Positions 19,436 to 32,500 of a stretch of 64,000 nucleotides of DNA are shown one piece after another. Position 1 is the first letter of the stretch, and the number at the start of each line of letters is the position of its first letter. The notes beneath the pieces were generated by a model, which ran no database searches, had not been told where the DNA came from, and saw nothing but the letters and a program-made list of their open reading frames with translations. The stretch is from Symsagittifera roscoffensis (taxonomy: Eukaryota > Xenacoelomorpha > Acoela > Convolutidae): assembly GCF_963678635.1 (NCBI RefSeq), contig NC_087071.1, forward strand, positions 3,239,624 to 3,303,623. The letters run 5' to 3'. The translations under genes were made by a program, and so were the position numbers.

Positions 19436-22400
19436 ACAAATTTCAATTGGCGGTTGAAGAAAAAACAAAAAAATTGGGGAAAAAAACTTTTGTGGCTGCC
19501 AAAAAAATGTTTGTCATACAGTTTCCATGTAAGGAAATTTATGACTTGCATTTTTCTAAAACAAAAAAATTTTCTTTTTTATTTAGTACGATACACTGAT
19601 TTTTATGGACAAACAAGATAAAAGTTCTTTAAAAAATCGATGACACAATTTTAGCAGAATGTATGAAATTTTTATGACTAGTTTTTTTCATAGACTTAGT
19701 TAATGGAATTGTGTGATAAGCATTTTGGTCTATGCAGGTCAACCCGGGATAACATAAAAGATCAACACTGCTTTTATACCAGGTCGCTTGTTATGAGTCA
19801 AGGTTTCCACTGCTCTTTTATTGGTCTCGAAATTGAACTGCAACCTATTGTTTTAATTGGCAAAAAAAGTTTGAATAAAAACTACCTGAAACAAACTTTT
19901 TCTAACTTCTGCCAAAAAAAATAAGACTAGGATGTTTTGACTCAATGAATGAGACTAATTCGAGTGAAAACTGCAGAACAAAAAAGTAAAAAAGTTAATC
20001 ATAATACCTTGAAAAATTAAATTTTCACGTTTCGGTCTCTTTTTTTAAAGAAAAAAAAACTAGCTTGGAGAGAGAATCTGTGCTATTTGCACAGCAGCCT
20101 GTTAATGAGGTTTTGCAGTTTGACTTTGCTGAGAAGCGGAGTCACTGCCAGCAAAGTTCCGAGCGCAACAAGTTTCGTAATGAGATTGATTAGTGCGTAA
20201 ACTTTTTTGAAAAAACCGCAAAGAGAACAGTGCGAAGCAGATCAAAACGTCTTGCAGATCAAAACGAAGCAGAAAAAAAGCGGTTTGTTTGTAAGAGACA
20301 ATATGATTTCTCTTTTTTCATAAAACAAAGACAGCAGCAAAAATTGAGACGGGTCTCAATTGTCATTAAGTGTGTGCTCATCAAATTTTATGGCCTATAT
20401 TAAGCTATTTTTCATTTAAATGATTTTTTTATTATTTGCGCTTTTGGTTTTGTTTCTTTTTTTCTTTTTGTTGATTTCAAGCTTCACAACGAATTTTTCA
20501 ATTTTCAATCACCGATTAACTTATGAAAAGATGTTTCATACTTTCGTTAAAAATAAAAAACGTAGGTAGTGAAACACGCTGTGGAACAAAAGGATAACTT
20601 AATTAGCGCAACGAAAAAATTTGCTCCATTCCTTGCATTTATTTTCTGGCTGCTTGAATAACTCTACGCAAAATAGAACGTTCATGAAACTTTTCCTTTA
20701 CAAAAAAAAGGTCATATTCTGATTCGGATTTATTCTAGCCAGTGTTAGAGTAATCAAAATTTGCTCTTTTATATGAAAGATTATTTCAGATTGGAGTGAG
20801 AACATTTACTAGGTACGGGTGGTTTTGCGGAGAATTATCGGTCGATGTTCACGTTCTTTTTTCTTCAGAAAAATCCAAAATTACAAAAACTATGCACACA
20901 ACTTCTACTGTATCATACGAGTTTATTAATTTCGAGTTATTTTGTTCATCCATAGACTCACTTGGTTGTTATATCTTCTTTACAGAGATTTGAAATAATA
21001 TTAAGTCCATCTTATCCCTTACACCTTATTTTTCACAACTCCTATTTAACTTTAGTGTTAGTTGTTACCTTCAAGCATCAACTTTCTTATGAATATCGCC
21101 AAATTATTTTCAAAAGGAATAAAAAATATACAAAACGAGAATCGAAATCTCAATTAAATATTCCTACTCAGACATTAACATCCTTTTTGACGAATAAATT
21201 AACAACAGAAAAAAACAGAAACAGATCCTCAAACTTTGTATATTTGGGATTTACGAAATTTTTGATGCTAAAATTCACAGTTTTTAAGTCAATTTGTGCA
21301 AGACGATAGTGGAGGATTTTATGCTAGAAGACTTCAGTTTTGTCATGTTCGATCTATGATTTTTGTTAGTGAATATCGGTGTTGTCAGGTTTTATTTCTG
21401 ACCTTTAAAGTTTTTCAATTTTTCACCAAGCAAATGAAATTGTAGCAAAATTGACTGCGGAAATTTTTTGTTTTTAATTAAATTTGTACGGTGAAAGCAA
21501 AAAGAATCAAAAAAGTAACAAAGCATCTGTTCCTTTTGGAAAATGAAAATTGATTATAAATTTTCTTTTCAACTCAAAATAGAAAAAAGAATCATCTGTT
21601 GGTAACGCATATAATTTTAGCACGAACATTTGACTTTTTTGACATTTTTAAAAGATTGAAACAATGGAAGAATCCATTGCAAAATGGAAAATTTTTTAAT
21701 CAGTTTTTAAACTCAATTCAGATTGAAAAGAAAATTTTGGTCAGTTCCGAAAAATCTTGTTTTCTTTGGATCACGCTTAGTTTCATTTAAAGCGACAAAT
21801 TTCTTTTTTTTGGAGCTTTTTTTCATGAAATATAAAAGTCAAAAACAGCGACCTTGATTTCAAGATAGTAGGCTGAAATATCTTATTTCATTCTATATAT
21901 GGTGTAAGACATGTAAAGTAAAAGACTTGATCCGTGATGTCAAAATCATATTTTGGACTTAAAACTTCCTGCTAAAGCTTGTTAAGTTTATCAACTACTG
22001 TGACCGAATTATACGCGCTTTTTGTATTAAATTTTTTTTACAGGGGTAAATTTTCTCAAAATTTGCTTCCACACTTTGTTAATCATGATTATTCTCAATC
22101 GAGAAATTTGCTGCTATCTTCATTTGTCTCAATATAAAAATTATTGTTTGATTTAAGAAAAAATTATGAAAAGAGTTGAAAGCTGTTAATTACAAATGCA
22201 AATAGCTAACTTGAAAATTATGTTCCGTTTTACATCTTTTTTTTGCAATCTCTTCAACAGTGAGATTTTTGAAGATCAATTATGTTTATGAAAAGCTCCT
22301 TTATTTTGCTACTTGTTTTCAATTTTAAGGAAGTTTTTGCTTAGAAATTGATGGTATTTGAAAGCGGTAATTACAGTTAACAGGCAAATAAGTGCCAAAT

Positions 22401-22660
22401 ATAACGTCAAGATATTCAAACAAAAAATTGTAGCATGGGGACCAAATAAATTACCTGAAAATAAAAAAAGTTAGCGAAATCCTGATGACTAATTGAATGA
22501 AAGCATATTTCGCAAAACAACATACAAGATAAACATTTGATAGAAAAAACTTTCAGTTTAATCTTAATTTAACGAAATTAATCTTTATTAACTTTTTTGC
22601 AGTATAAATAATTAAATCGCAACTTGCACGTGACGACTGATAGTTAAAACAGAAAAATTT
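19436..22660. other. AT-rich DNA, mostly featureless
   Basis: Apart from the possible coding remnant at 20,050-20,400, I see only short random-looking open frames. Around 19,735 the words GCAGGTCAACCCGGG echo the 26-30 kb repeat family (GGAGGTCAAACCGGG), which suggests another decayed member. Confidence 0.5.
20050..20400 (+). pseudogene. Possible decayed coding stretch, unidentified
   Basis: One frame reads with balanced amino acid use for about 110 codons, interrupted by a single TAG at 20191-20193. It contains stretches such as VNEVLQFDFAEKRSH before the stop and KRLADQNEAEKKRFVCKR after it. Neither ATG nor convincing splice sites bound it. It may be a remnant of a transposon or host gene. 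No family is recognised. Confidence 0.2.
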
Positions 22661-23388
22661 ACAGTGCTGATTTCAATTAACTGGACGAAATAAACAAAAC
22701 TCGAACTTTCAAATGCATTTTTATTAAATTGGGTTAAAATTAGACAAAAATGAACGAAACAAAAGTTGCTTAGAATTTCAACAGAATCAATTTGGTTCAA
22801 TTTTTTCTCCAAAATTCTCACCCAAAATTTTACCCCAAAAATGGGTTGTTTTGGTTTTTTCAATTATTCAAAAATTACGCTGAAGCTGCTTTGCTAATTG
22901 ATGATAAATATATATCACAAGCAGCCTCTTACACAGCCAAACAAAATTCTAGAGAAGTTGAATCTCCAAAAATCGGTGTAAGGGAAAAAGTTTTTAGCGT
23001 GACAGTCAAGAAACGTGATTTCTACTATATAAAACCCAAATCTTTGCTTAAAAACTAGTTTTAAACAATTTACTGAAATTTTTGGAGATTCAACTTTTCT
23101 GAAATTTTGTTGGGCTGTGTAAGAGGCTTCTTCTGACATTTCTCTTCAATTAACAAAGCAGTTTCAGCGTAACTTTTGATTAACTGAAAAAAAACAAACT
23201 GAAACGTTTTTGGGGTAAAATTTTGTTCGAGAATTTCGGAGAAAAAATTAAACTATATCAATTCTGAGAAAATTCTATGCAACTTTTATTCTCTTCATTT
23301 TTTGTATAATTTTAACTCAATTTGAGAAAAACGCGTTTGAAATTTCAAAAATTATTCGTTTTGTCCTGTTAATTTAAATCAGCACTGT
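22661..23388. mobile_element. Foldback (long inverted repeat) element, copy 1
   Basis: Arms of about 313 bp (22,661-22,973 and 23,077-23,388) are reverse complements with modest divergence, around a ~100-bp spacer. The tips read ACAGTGCTGATTT. There is no coding capacity, so this is a non-autonomous DNA element. A second member lies at 53,993-54,724. No clear target duplication is seen. Confidence 0.9.
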
Positions 23389-23669
23389 TTTACCACTGGA
23401 GAATGTAAGGCAGTTTGGCTCAAGTTTTTCAGCAATACAGCAAGCGAAAATTGAAACCTTATCAAGTGACAAAATCTTAACAGTCCTCTCTGTCGTTTTA
23501 TCGAGATTCCTTTTTTCTTTTTTTTTGACATTCCAGTCTGGGTTATTTTGTTGAGCGACACTTTTTTTCTACATCCAGGTTCTTTTTGCCTTTTTTAAAA
23601 CTTTGTTGCCGATTTTGTTCAAAATGTGACAGATCTGAAGCGAGAGGTCAAGTGAAAGCTCGTTGTCAC

Positions 23670-23799
23670 CCTGGACCGTCACTCGATCTGGCTTTCTCAA
23701 TTGAGTGTGTTCGATCCTGTGCATGGCAATGACATTGAGTGACGTTGAGCTCCGATTTGAATTGAAACGTGATATCTTTCACAATTTGATTAGTTTTGG
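23670..23799 (-). CDS. Candidate internal exon, gene unidentified
   Basis: On the minus strand a 130-bp open stretch lies between an acceptor-like CCCTTACAG and a donor-like GTGACA. It encodes a polar peptide with CHCHAQDRTHS and ends in ARSSDGPG, with less AT-biased codons than its surroundings. There are no linked exons, so it is weak. It could be a chance open frame. Confidence 0.25.
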
Positions 23800-24582
23800 C
23801 TGTAAGGGATTTCAACAGGCATGAACCAAAAATATATTCATGAACTTTCCTGCTTTGTTCAGTTTTTACAAATATATAATTTTCCGATATAGTCACTGCC
23901 TTTTCTCTACAGATAGTGGAAAGTAGCAATGGCGTTAGATTTTTTTTATTGATTTGACTGCCTGGGAGACAAGTCTTTGGGTCTAAACACGGTATTTCAA
24001 TGTTTTAGATGTAGTTTTGGATATGGTTTGACTTCCAAAAAATTTATCCAAAAATTTTCTGTTTTTTTTTAAATTAAAAAATGCTTTAATTATTTTCCCG
24101 CTGTACTTATTATTGAAAAACTCACTTCAAACTTCTTTAAACATTTTCACGGCAGTTTCGATATTTTTCAGGCGATTCAAAAAAAAGTATGATATTTCAA
24201 ACATTTTGTTGTTATCCACATTTGGAGAACTTTTTAAAAACTGCTATATGTCTATTTTTTAATCATTTATCAGTCTGTTCGCCTGCAATTTTCTGGAATT
24301 CTTTAAGCTCAAAAACATTTTTTGACTTTTTTTTCTGGCGTTTTATTCTTAAAATTACAATTGGATTGCACAAGTTAAGGATTTAAAGTTCATGCTGCCC
24401 CTGGAAGTGAACGTTAATATTCTTTGCACTTATAGTCTCCTAAAAACGACATAAAATGATTTGCAGTAAAAATGGAGGCTGAGTTTTGTATATGATTTTT
24501 TAAGGAACGGCGCTAGTCTAAAAACTATTGCCTAAGTTTAGACTAAAATTTATCCCAAAAACTAACCAGTATTTCAATCATA
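23800..24582. other. No gene visible
   Basis: AT-rich sequence with homopolymers. The open frame at 24,189-24,386 is dominated by Phe, Leu and Ser and looks random. Confidence 0.5.
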
Positions 24583-24686
24583 CGACTGGAATAAAAACTC
24601 TTTATTATTTTTAAACATATGACTGGAATAAAAACTCCTTGTTATTTTTAAACATATGACTGGAATAAAAACTCCTCATTTTTTTC
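24583..24686 (+). repeat. Short tandem repeat, 37-38 bp unit, about 2.7 copies
   Basis: The unit begins GACTGGAATAAAAACTC and ends in AAACATAT. Copies start at about 24,583, 24,621 and 24,658 and differ by only a few bases. Confidence 0.9.
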
Positions 24687-24840
24687 ATTAAGAAATATTT
24701 CCTCAAATTACTTTAGATAAAGTTAGGTTTGATTTAAAGTTAGGCAAGAGTTGATTTACCTAAAGACAGGGATTGGTGTATAGCTATAATGATGATGTTG
24801 TGGGGAAGGCTGGTGATATTCGCCAGATTATGAAGAGGTC

Positions 24841-25063
24841 TCGGCTCTTTTCCATTTTCCCACCCCCTTCGTAAAATTACAAAATTAAGCTGTTCAAAAG
24901 TTGTTCACACGGCATTTTGCATATAAATAAAATTGTATAAAGTTGTTCACATGTTCGCGCTGAAACTTTTTGATGCTGTTTGTAACATGAAAAGCAATTT
25001 TAAAGAAACTTTCAAATATTGAATTTCAGAATAAATTAAAGGGGGGAACTGGAAAAGAGCCGA
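24841..25063. mobile_element. MITE-like element with ~23-bp terminal inverted repeats
   Basis: The left end TCGGCTCTTTTCCA...CCCCC is mirrored by the right end GGGGG...TGGAAAAGAGCCGA, giving a 223-bp element without coding capacity. A lone related terminus (GGAAAAGAGCC after GGGGGAAAG) occurs near 49,433-49,457 in a SNAPC3 intron. Confidence 0.8.
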
Positions 25064-26210
25064 TGTCTCGAAGTGCGCTTTCCTTTCTTAACAGTTAAAA
25101 ATCGCTTGTGTGAACTTTGACAAAAAGATAGTCAAACTTGCGTGTGGTTTGGACAAGAAAACCATCCAAATTTTGAAACGTATTCTTTGCGCTTTTCAAA
25201 TTAAGGAGAAAAAGACTGATAATGAAGACGCGCGGAAAACAATATTCGAAAGAAAAAGATTCCAAAAAATTTTTTTTTTTGAACTCCAGTTTGGCTGCAT
25301 ACCAAATAAGAAGTAATCCCAAGCCACCTGATACTTGAAGTCAAAAATTTCTTTAAAGTTAATGAATTTTGCGCGTAACGTATTGACTCCCGAAAAACAA
25401 ACAAAACTATTAGATACCAGGCTTAGAGTCAAAACTGTGCCTAAAGTAGTTGCTAGGAGGAATCTTTAGCCAAGATTTAGACTGAAGTCGTCAGGCGCTT
25501 AATTAGAAAGTCCTTTAAAACCCGACAAAATAGGCCAGTGAAAGGATGACATTCGGAAAAGTCGCTTGGAAAATCAGGTAAACTCAGGTCGCATCCTGAA
25601 AAAAAAATTTACAGATAGAAAAAATCTTTTAAAAAAATCGAATTCGCCTCTTTCAGATTTAAAAGCAAGAGAAAACACTTTTTATCAAGGGAACCTAACC
25701 AAGTAGAGGTGTTCGGAAAAAAAGCTGAAAAAAACGAGAACTGAAGAATTGAAAAGAAATGGCAACCTCTTAAAGATTACAGACCATGATTATACTACTA
25801 ATTGAAAAAACAGTTGCAGAAGATTTGAAGTCAGCTTGGGAGATAAGGTTGTTATATCTCGTCTAACGGCGTTTCAACTTCACAAAAAGGCAATCTTAAG
25901 ATAGAAAATTGAAGCGCAAGTGCTAAGGTTTTTCATCATTCAACAAGGATCATAAACATTGCGCAAACGCAGCATTGAGACGGCCAATTCTTGTCAGCTG
26001 GTAACAGTTTGGGAATTTTGGCTACCGACATTCGTACCGGGTGTGAAACTAAGGAGGATCTCGATTGCACTCAAAAAATCTCGGCATTGTTTTGACGTTT
26101 GTAGTCTTCAATCAACTATTCTAATGGTGTATCTAATAGTATCTTCTTTAAGCTACAGCGGCGTGAACCCTCGCACAAAACACGCCTTCTCTGAAAAACT
26201 CGACGAATAA
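25064..26210. other. No gene visible
   Basis: Short open frames on both strands overlap each other and show no splice structure or recognisable product. The sequence is AT-rich and unremarkable. Confidence 0.5.
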
Positions 26211-29200
26211 ATTTCAACCAATCAGAATCGTTGGACGTTTCTTATGTCTAAATGAACATTGCACAAAATCTAAGTCGTAATTAACAGAAAAAAAAACATA
26301 TATAACAGCACAGCATAGTTTTCCCGTACAATTCGTGAAGATAGACAATACATTTTTATTTTTCAATTTTCAAGTCGTTCTTTGTTTTTTTTTCCAATAG
26401 CAGACATCAATTTCGCAAAATCTCATGTATCTGTTTGTTTTCTAATTGGTCAATATTAATTTAACTAGCCAGTTTTTTCGCTTCGCGGGTTGAACAAAAA
26501 TGCTAGTCATATAATTTTCATTTATCGAAAAACACTTTTCATAAATTTTCATTCAAATGCATACGTACAAAAAATTGCAAAAGACTTACATCAAGCAAGT
26601 TTTCATAAACGAAAATTATATAATAAGCATTTTTCCATAAATCAAAAAATTTTAGTATCCAAGTTTTCCGAGACAAAATAACCACCATTTTTTTTAACAA
26701 AAGAAGCCCAAGTGGAAGCCCAATTTGGAGCCCCATAGGCATTAATAATTTCAAGTTTGAATTCGCACAAAGGTTTTTTGGTTTTCTTTTTCTTTGTGGG
26801 AAACTGCATTTTTTCATGCAGTTTTTTTTTCGAAAGAAGCTTATTTGAGCAAGAAAAAATTATTTTTTTTTTGAAAATTTTTGCAGCAAAAGAAAAATGA
26901 GTTATTATACAAGTTCCATTCATAAAAATGGTATGATGAATATGTGTAACAACTTTTTTTGTAAATGAAATTCCAAGGTAAGCATTTTTCGTGCATGGAG
27001 GTCAAACCGGGTTTTTTTGGGAGTTTACTTATGTTTTTGAGATTTTGAGTTTTCAATTCTGATCGGCCAAAAGTAACTAAGAATTTTTTAAAATAATTAA
27101 TCCCTGTATGATGGGGGACGCAAGTTTTTACAAGAATTATTATAATTTCATGTATTGACTCGGTTTTGATTTAGATTAGATATAGGCATGCATTTCACAT
27201 CATGAACTCACGTCAAAACTAGCATATGCAAATGAGATTGAATTTTTCCTTAGAACGTCCAAAAAAAGAAAATTGTAGATCGAATAATTGTCCATACAAA
27301 AATTTTAAAGCCTAGGTTAAGTGGCTTCTTTTTTTAAATATCATATATCTCAATTATCATCAATTATTAATCCACCAAAAAGGATTAAAGGGCTAACGAA
27401 GACAGTTGTTTAAGTTACAACCGAATAAGATTTCCGGGCAGTTTAAGTCTCAGTTGACAGTATATTGCCTTTCAAAAACTAGAAAACAAAACAAAAATTA
27501 AAAATTTTGAAGTTTTTCACGAAAATTTTGTGTTTTCATGATATGATTCAAAAATATATTCGTTCTTTGGGGAGGAGGATTGGACAAGGCATCAAAAGTA
27601 TGCAATTTCAATTTGATTAGAAAAATTTGTCAAATTGCAAGAATAAAGGATTTTTGCGGCTTACAACAACGTCAGTTAGTTATACGTTTATTTTAAGGCA
27701 AGGCAAAGAAGCGAAAAAACTTCCAACTGGGACTGTCCAACTTAGATTGATACATGCCAATTTTAGTCAATAAACAGTTTTCTGCGTTATTTACAATTAT
27801 TCCATTTATTTTCAGCTCATTTAATAACAAAATAAAATCTGTAATAATAGCTTACCAATCTAATTAAAAATTCTCAAAAATTTTATCAACTTACATATCT
27901 ATTCCTCCAAAAAATCCCGTTCCGCAACACATCATCAAAACTTTCCCAAAAATTGTAAATTTGAAACACTAATATCTCAACAAGAAATTGTTGACTTTTT
28001 GGTTTTAAAGTCAACATATTCAGTTTTTTTTCAGATTTTAAAACAAAATCTAGTCAAAAAGTTAATGGTTTAAAAATCAATAAAAGCGCAAAATTTTTGT
28101 CTATTTTTTGAAAATACGGACGATTAAGTCAAACTTCAGCTAAAAGTTTTGCTTTGATTTTTATACATTGGCAATTAGAGGCGTCTCTTCTCTTGGTGTA
28201 GGAGAATTCAGTTTCGCTATACTACGCTATACGATACAATGCTATATTTTTAAGTATAGCTATACGCTATACTATGCTATATTATTTCTCCACAAAATTC
28301 TTCGATGGCAGTCTGCAGTTTTTTTCAGGAAAGTGCGCTGTTCTTAAAAAAAGCAACAAAATTTTGAAACCTATCAAGTAAAAAACAAATATTATGTGCA
28401 CGCCGTTGTTTCAGAAAAATATGGAAATTTATTTTTTTCCCATTCTAGCTTCCCAGCCAGGTAAAAACCGAACCAGATTATGTTTTCAGTAATAAATGAA
28501 AAATAATTGGTGGTTGGTTATAGCTTTTTTGGGAAATGTTTTTGGGAGCCAACTATACATCAGATGTATTTACGTCACATAAATCTTTGATGAGCAAATC
28601 ATGGCAAGAAGTTGCATTCTATTTTAAGAGTCTTGCCTCTAAACTTATGTTTGAAAAAAGCCATAGTTATGGGTTTTTAGTTTTATTGATGCTGAATTTT
28701 GCTCTTTTGTTTTTTCTTTGTCTAATGAGTGTCTTTGCTCCATTTGTTTCCTTCGAGTTTTTTTTTCTATAAAGGCCAAGAGAATATAGTTTATTAGATT
28801 TCATTCTATTGAAACTTGGTTACCTAACAAAGTCTTCATGACAGAATAAATCTTTGCAAATCATTTTGTCGATACAAACTAAAATGCAGACACTTTTTGC
28901 TATGTCAACCATTAAATATTAGTTTTTAGAAGACGTTTTCAAATACTTTTGAAAATTGTTGATTGAGAATTCAGGTCAATATGGCCACGATAGGAGATCC
29001 CAGTGGCCCTGAAAAAACTAAACTGAAATCAAGTTAATGTCTTCTATAAACCTCAACGGTAGTCATGTCGTAAGCAATTAGATTCCTGGAGACGTATTCA
29101 AGTACTATTAGTTATAAAATAAATCCTCAGTAGTTGAAACACCGATGTTGTAGTTATTCTAACTCAATTTTTTTTACGCAGATTAGAAAAAGCAGCAAAT

Positions 29201-29475
29201 TAAATTTAATTTTTAGGCTGCATTTGCGTTCTGTACCGTTTCCCGGGTGCTGTTTAGAAGGTACAAAATTAAAATAAAACGTCCGAAAAATCAAAATATT
29301 TGTTAAAAAATCTCATTTTCACCTTCGTTTTATATACCATACTTTTTGTACATTTCATGTCTTAGAGTACAATATCTAGACAGTTTCTCATGCCAAAAGT
29401 CTGATCTGAATGTGCGCCAGGAGTTTTTGTTGCAGTGATTTTTTTAATCCTAATGACGTACTTGTAAATATTACA
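26211..29475 (+). repeat. Old direct segmental duplication, copy A
   Basis: Anchors in the same order as copy B include AACCAATCAGAATCG (26,218), GGAGGTCAAACC (~26,998), TATTGACTCGGTTTT (~27,153), TGTAGATCGAATAATTGTCC (~27,274), GGGGAGGAGGATTGGA (~27,568) and GATCCCAGTGGCCCTGAAAA (~28,997). Between anchors the copies are diverged by substitutions and indels. No conserved open frame spans both copies, so it appears non-coding. Confidence 0.85.
28216..28282 (+). repeat. Imperfect GCTATAC tandem repeat
   Basis: Variants of GCTATAC/GCTATACTAC recur about eight times in 67 bp. The tract lies within copy A and is not preserved in copy B. Confidence 0.7.
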
Positions 29476-29542
29476 TACCTGCATCTGTCTTATAAGGTGT
29501 GAGGGTAATCTTCTCATGATAGAGGTGCAAATAAAGGAAAAT

Positions 29543-32500
29543 ATTAACCAATCAGAATCGTAAGACGTTAATTCTGACTGAATGTCTTTTGCACAAAGCC
29601 GAAATTGTTATAAACAGAAAAAAAATATAGCAGTGTATAAAAATTCTCCTGTACATTTCGTACAGAAAGATTTTTTTTTCCATTTTTTAAATTCGGTTAT
29701 AAATTTTTAATACCCGACTTCAATTTCACGATTTCTTATTTTTTAATCGGTTGATATTATTTTAAGTGGCATTTCTTTATTCGCTTCCCGGGCTGACCAA
29801 AGGGCTTGTCATATCAATTTCATTTATGAAAAACTGTTTATCATACATTTTATTACAATTTTATCCGTACAGAAACTGCGAAGAAACGCTACGGCAAACA
29901 ATTTCTTACATATGAAAACAAAACAATAATCATTTTTCAATTTTAATTAGTTTCAAGTTTGAATTTGCACAAAAGATTTTAAAAAATTTTTTTCTTTGTA
30001 TAAAAAATTCAGCTTAAACTACGTTATACACAAAATAACAAACTGTTGCATTACATTTTTTTTCAAAAACAAATTGTTTGAGCACAAAAGTGATACTGCG
30101 ACTGAAAAGTGAAAAAAAGTTGGAAAATTTTTTGCAGCAATATACTAATTGCTCATCATACATTACTCTCTCCACGTATGAAAATGTAACTTTCTTGACT
30201 TTTTTCCGTATAGAATTGTATTAATTGAATTTTTTGTGATTGGAGGTCAACCTTAGTTTCTTTGAGAGTTTCGCATTTTTTTGAGATTTTGATTTTTCAA
30301 TTCTGATTGGCTAAAATCAACTGAATAATTTCTTTTGATATTTGGTCCCTTCATCATGAGAAATGGCACCTCTTACCAGAATTGTTGGAATTTAAAATAT
30401 TGACTCGGTTTTTTCTTAGCTTATATAGGCAGACATTTTACATCACTAAGTTAGTCAAAAAAGAATTGAAGAAACTGGTTCCTCATTAACAGATTTTAAG
30501 TATCAATTTTTTGCTCCACAATATCTAGTATCTAGTAAAAAGAGAAATAAGTTACTTCATTTCATACTCTTTATTTATTGGGCTCTACTTAACAAAATAC
30601 CACAAACGCTTTCTTTTTTTTCAGAACAATTTTTATAATTTTTGAGAAACCAATTTTATATGGAATTAAACTTGAAACTGGTTAGGAAGATTGTGAAAAA
30701 CTCTGAATTTCATGATTTATTCATAAGCTTACGTCGAACTTAACACATGAAATTGAGATTGAATTATTCTCTAGTATGTCCAGAAAAAAAGAGATTGTAG
30801 ATCGAATAATTGTCCATACAAAAAATTTAAAACCTGTGAGCTCTTTTTTGTTTTCCAAATTATCGTATGTCACAAATGTCATCATTTATTTTCTCCTTCT
30901 TTCCGGCTGAAGATCTAGCGTTCTAATAATATGATTTCAGCGCCAACCCTTACAAATTTATTACAAAACCAGTCACAAATATCTTACACAATGATATCAA
31001 TAAATTCTTTCAAAACAATTTAACATCGAATAAAGTTTTGATTCAATTGAAATATCAGTGGAAAATATACATCCCTACAAAAACAAAAAAGCAAACCAGA
31101 ATTTATAATCTTTGAACTTTTTAAAACCAAATTGAAAGTTTTCATGAAATTATTAATGAAGATTATTTTTCTTCGGGGAGGAGGATTGGAAACATAATTT
31201 CGACTTACAGCAGCGTCGTTCCATTGCACTTCAAGTTTAAACCAAGGCAAGATGCAATAAAATTCCAACTAAGACTGTCCAAATTTAATTCATACATGTC
31301 ACTTCTAATCAAAAAACAACTTTCCTTTATATTTACGAACAATTCATTTATCTTCATCTCAAATAATGACGAAATAAAAACTGTAATAACATTTTACCAA
31401 TCTCATCTATAACGCTCAACATTCACAAACACATAACGGCTAGAAGTGTGCAACTTACATATTTTGGCTTCCGAAAAATTGCATTGATTAACGCATCAAC
31501 TATTTTGAGCGCATCATTAGACAAAAATTTCAATTTTTGAACACTAATTTTTAGATGAAAAATTGTTGAAGATGAAATTTTTTTTAGTTTCGAGCTTAAC
31601 TTATCCGGTTCTTTTCGGACTTAATAAAAATCTGGTAAAAAAATAATTAGTTAAAAAATCATTGTTAGCGCTAACATTTAGCGTCAATTTTTTCAAAACT
31701 TGGATCAATAAATCAGATGACAGTCAAAGATTTTTTAGTTGATAGAGTTGACAATTAGAAACTTAGCTATTTATGGTTTAAGAGCGCGTAAAATCACTAT
31801 GCTATATCCTCGAGAATTTTTTTTTTGATTTTTAAAATATAATTCAGAGGTCATAGCGTGTCAAGATGAGAGTGAGCAACCACTTCCGCCAAAACTTCAA
31901 ACCTTGTGCCTCAGCTGAAGTTCGAAGACTTTCAATTTTATACCACTAAAACTGCTATTTTTCCTCAACAGTCTATGATGTCAACCTTTGTTTGTTTGAG
32001 GAGAATGCGCGAAATGGTTGTCAAATTATAACGCGCAGGAGAATGCGCGTTTCACCATCTTTTTTGACAAATCCCTCAAAACTGTCACAAAAAAGCTAGA
32101 ACGGCTGTTCTTAAAACTATCAACAACTTTTCGAAAACTAGCATGTCAAAAACATTCTATGCACGCATTGTCCCTTTCCTACCAGTTTAAGATTTCACTA
32201 TCATTTGAAACGTTTTTGGTGGTTAGTTATAAAATTTTATGCTTAATTTTCCGGAAGCCAATTAAATAGCAGGTGTATTTCCACATAAATCTTCGATTGT
32301 TATTTCATAGCAAGAACTTTTTATTCTGATTTGAACACATTTTTAAATTAACCCACAGTTAAGAGTTTTTTGTCGGTTTTATTGATGCTCACTGATGCTC
32401 TTTTAAAATGTTTTTCCTTCTCTTAAAATGTTTTTGCTCCATTTTTTTTCTTCCGCATTACTCGTTTCAATCAAGGCTAACAAAGTAAAATTTAATTGAA

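Noticed and set aside
19310-19621. Open frames of 64-103 codons after the tandem duplication
   Set aside because: Lys/Phe-rich translations of AT-rich DNA, overlapping in several frames, without splice sites or recognisable motifs.
26539-26923. 92-93 codon minus-strand ORFs
   Set aside because: They fall inside the 26-29 kb duplication and are not conserved in copy B.
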